NCBI GenBank assembly: GCA_027924585.1
Contig: BSBM01000779.1
Coordinates: 14,225,001-14,289,000 of the forward strand
DNA: 64,000 nt
Reading direction: 5' to 3'
Source: Larix kaempferi
Taxonomy: Eukaryota > Streptophyta > Pinopsida > Pinales > Pinaceae
The position numbers were made by a program, and so were the translations under genes. Positions 60,552 through 64,000 of this stretch are shown here, piece by piece. How positions within the stretch are numbered: position 1 is the stretch's first letter; each line of letters begins with the position of its first letter. The notes beneath the pieces were generated by a model. The model saw only the letters and a list, made by a program, of their open reading frames with translations. It did not search any database and was not told the DNA's origin.

Positions 60552-62562
60552 TTATCCAATGGATGCGGACGTAAATATGTGAGTAAGTTTATAAAAAAAA
60601 ATGATAATGATATATTGTGATTTGATACATCTTTGAGATAAATGGCATTAACATTAAAGTTATACACATACATGTAAATTTGGTAATTCTTGATACATAA
60701 ATGTATAGAGCATCTTATAGATTTATAAAAGATCATATTTTATTATATTAAGGAAACTAGATGACATAAAATTAATTGATATGTTATAAGTGTTTGACAT
60801 TCAACAAAATTTAAAAATATATATATATAAATAAATATAAATAAATATGTTTCCAAAGAATGAAAATGTATGTATGTGAAATGCAGGCAAGTATAGCATA
60901 AAGACCAACGTATTATATGAATCATGTTTCATGAATTTTATAATATAGTTAGATTGATATGAATCTATTATTTTATGTTTAATATAATATTTCCAAATAT
61001 TACAAATAAAATAAATTTAAAAATAAAATAAATTTTAATCTATTGTTATAAAAGAATAATATTTAAATAAAGATTTATAACAAAATTTGATGTTGTAAGT
61101 TTACGTAAATATGGGTCAATAATAAGCAATGAGGTGATCGAATATTAATGGGGGAAACAAAAAAAATATTTACAACAAATAAATAAATATAGCAATATAA
61201 TAAAATATTATTTAGATATTTTATTAACATATTTATTTAAAAAAAAAAAAACTAAAACTTTGTCGAGACTTCAACGTATAGTCGAAGAGGCGAAACAAAC
61301 ACTTGATCTGAAAGCAAGGAACCGCTAAAACGAGCATGGCAAGCTGAATGCTAAGACACTAATTTCACTACATGACAAAATCATTAATGAAAACGACCAT
61401 AGATTTCAACACGTTGATCCTAACAAACTATTCCTTGCACATAAGTATAGCTATAGGCATTTTAAGGAGCACTGCATTAGGTTTTCCTCGTGAGGTAAAA
61501 TGACAAGGTAGAAATGAATTCCTTTATTTTCTTATATTTCTTCTCTAAGTACTACAAAGAATGGAAGTTTTTATATATCAACTAAGAAGGGAAAAGTTGT
61601 GTTTTAATCTAATAATGAAATTCCTAGATTGTATTAGTTGCAATGCCATGTAACCTCATCTAGTTCTATTGAATAGGTTTTACATGTTGGGTAATTAACA
61701 TGCTTAAGGGTTATGTGAATGTGTGATTTGTTAGGACAACCAGATCTACACTTTGCTTGTGTTTAATAAGAGAACTTGGTTAAATAAACATGGAGGGGTG
61801 TTTGAGCCGCTACTTCCCCACAACAAATTACACAACATTAATATGTGTGCATCGATAACTTAGTACAAGGTACAAATTAAAGTGAAAACCTGTGAACCTT
61901 TCATAATTATATTCACGAATGAAATTTCCATTTAAAAATAACAAAATAAATGTTATATAGAGTAGTGAAAAATACATTACATATTATTTAGATAAGATAA
62001 TGAAAGGAAATAAATTGTTGGATACAAGGATAGGTATCCTTTTGAATCACATTATGGAAAACACCATGTACTTAAACCGGGGGATTGTATATAAAGCTTA
62101 TTAAAAGATTATTTTATTAAGGGGGAACATGGCTTAGATTAATTAAGTTAAAAACTGGTGTGATGGTGTGAAAGGTTCTTGAGAAAATTTTGGATTAATC
62201 ATACCTAATATAGTGATGATCTCATGTAATAATAAAAGAGTTATAAGAATCTCAACACAGTCCTCAACTTAACTCAATTAAAGCGGTTGTTATGAAGTCC
62301 CAATATGATTGAACATATTATGTAATGATGTTTCGTTCAAATTATAGGAGTAGACTAAGGCCTTTACAAAATACATAAGGGTTGCCAATGTGGGTAGGAA
62401 GAGGGGTGATGTACAAATACAATGGCAAACTAGGATAAATACTAGTAATCACCTTTGTGATGGTAAGGGTGGGAACAAAACTAGCTATGAGATTCTTAAG
62501 GAATTGAAGAAGTAATGGTTCCCTGACAAATTATATTGGTTGAAATGAGAATAATAAATAAA
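60108..62562. other. 2.45-kb spacer between the inverted arms
   Basis: AT-rich sequence with no recognised gene. A (TA)n microsatellite lies at 60510-60548, with further TATATA near 60818. The first 140 bases (60108-60250) are less AT-rich and differ from the rest, but I could not assign them. Confidence 0.5.
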
Positions 62563-63855
62563 CATGATAACGATTGTATTTGATAAGAAATAGCCATGAA
62601 AACCCTTTAAACAATAATTGTTCTCCTAATTTAATGATGTTACAATACTTTGTTATTATTTATTACTGATAAGTGAAATGGCAAGGTGATATACCTTAAA
62701 GATTGTAAGGAATAAAGAAGTGTTCTAGTTCTATTAGTTAAATATGATAGTGGAGTCCACTTATGCTTAATAATGCGTTGAATTGTTGAATAAATATACA
62801 TTTGGGTTCAAATATTAAGGGACGATGGTTACCACTATCAGTGACTAGGATAATGGTGTTGCTTCCCATTATGTACAGGATCTACAGGTTATACATTATA
62901 TATAAGGGAAGATCATCAATAGAAACAAGAGATGTATTAACCAAATCTAATAAGGTAGTAAATGGAGTAAGGACATGGTAGGAAGCTAACAAAATGGGAG
63001 ATAATTGAAAGTCAATGACACTTGACCTATAGTCTAACAACCGTTATAAATAAAACTATGTTTTAGGGAAATAGTGCATTTCCAATTATGAGAAATGATG
63101 AAATTAATTATTGATGAGAGCGGGTATCTTTGCAAACTGGAAAGAAAGGGGGTAAGATTATATGTGTATCTCATGTCTAGTGATAATGTGTAGTTGTATG
63201 AGGCACCCCTAATAAAGGTGGTAAGTCACTATTTAAGGTATGTGTGAATGGATTCCCCTATTGGAAGATTTAATTTGTATTAAGATATGGGAGATATCTA
63301 TGTATTAAAATCAACACCGTAAAATTTATATGTGTAATGTGCCATTAATCATGTTTCAATGTAGTAAGTGGAAGAGATTGAAGTAACTAGGTATGTGCGA
63401 GAAAGGGGTAAGGGTTATATGCCGCTAGTCTTGCTTGGGATAAATTGTCATGATGGGGGGAATATTATTGAGAAACAACTAGGATTTAATAATTATAAAA
63501 TGAATGAGCAGTAAATTATAAAAGTAGGTAAATTATTGAGGGACTAATGAAGTTACCATGAATGAATATACGCCGAACCCTCAACTAGGTTAAGTGAACT
63601 AGTAATACAAGTAAATGGGGTAATAATGGAGGCAAAATAGGAACCAATGTGCACCTCAATGAATAAAGTTACGTTGATTAAACCCCTAACAGATACTATC
63701 AGTGAACTTAAGCATTTTGGTAAGATATAGTTACTAAAAACACTTGAATAAATGATACTTCCCCTAATTTAATATTTGTTACAATACTTATGGTTATCAA
63801 GGATGCAGATTGCTTATTAACATTAAGGTAATAAGAATGCTTGACCTTAGGATGA
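62563..63855. repeat. Inverted repeat, right arm (about 1.3 kb)
   Basis: Reverse complement of 58795-60107 with scattered differences, mostly single bases and small indels. High similarity over 1.3 kb indicates either a recent inverted duplication or two oppositely oriented insertions of one element. Confidence 0.9.
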
Positions 63856-64000
63856 AATAACAGGGATCCTCATCTCCTAGGAGAGGTATGCAAATCGTAA
63901 AGATCCTTGTAGTAGCTTGTTGAATAATCAAAGATTATGAACTCTAGCTCTCCATTTTTTTTATTTTTTTTAAATCGTTGATTATTTCATGCTAAGTTGG
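63856..64000. other. Window end, nothing recognised
   Basis: Short AT-rich sequence beyond the right arm; no feature supported. Confidence 0.5.

Overview
This is a stretch of plant nuclear DNA. It is AT-rich, poor in genes, and packed with old, nested and mostly broken transposable elements. The introns, the Ty1/copia, Ty3/gypsy, L1-type LINE, CACTA and SINE relics, and an intact yellow stripe-like (YSL) metal transporter all fit a seed plant. The element load and long intergenic spaces suggest a gymnosperm or another very large genome, but that is inference.

Layout. (1) 67-4362, minus strand: a decayed gene for an unusual protein, a ParB-like domain followed by a beta-class DNA amino-methyltransferase. 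A 644-bp solo LTR with a perfect 5-bp target duplication interrupts it. (2) 4500-5330: a dense field of near-palindromic repeats. (3) 6314-10367, plus strand, divergent from (1): a decayed DUF7869-like protein with an RNase-H-like transposase look and a long acidic tandem repeat at its N-terminus. (4) 12120-14700: an L1-type LINE relic, split inside its RNase H region by a second solo LTR of the same family. (5) 15096-37697: a 22.6-kb CACTA (En/Spm) element, delimited by CACTA/TAGTG ends, matching terminal sequence and a GTT/GTT target duplication. It holds a decayed TNPD-type transposase on the left, a multi-exon SET-domain gene plus a TNPA-like region on the right, and between them gypsy and copia relics, an antisense piece of a UPL1-type HECT ubiquitin ligase, minisatellites and a long foldback. 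(6) 37698-41167: repeats, a tRNA-derived SINE-like unit and an inverted-repeat pair. (7) 41168-43923: the only intact gene, a five-exon YSL transporter whose splicing gives 726 codons with no frame breaks. (8) 46170-48092: exon-sized pieces of three unrelated genes (possible auxilin-like, ribosomal protein eL43, aldo-keto reductase), all on the plus strand. (9) 49150-53459, minus strand: a copia element with inactivating lesions. (10) 54264-58741: a tandem duplication of a 2.2-2.3 kb gypsy-type LTR. (11) 58795-63855: two 1.3-kb inverted arms around a 2.45-kb spacer.

Two things deserve most attention. The first is the divergent pair of a ParB/DNA-methyltransferase gene and a DUF7869-like gene, which may be one mobile unit carrying its own DNA-modifying enzyme. 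The second is the giant CACTA element with a SET-domain (histone-methyltransferase-like) gene beside its TNPA-like region. Both copies here are damaged, so any system would have to be established from intact relatives. All family calls come from reading motifs by eye; no database search was run.
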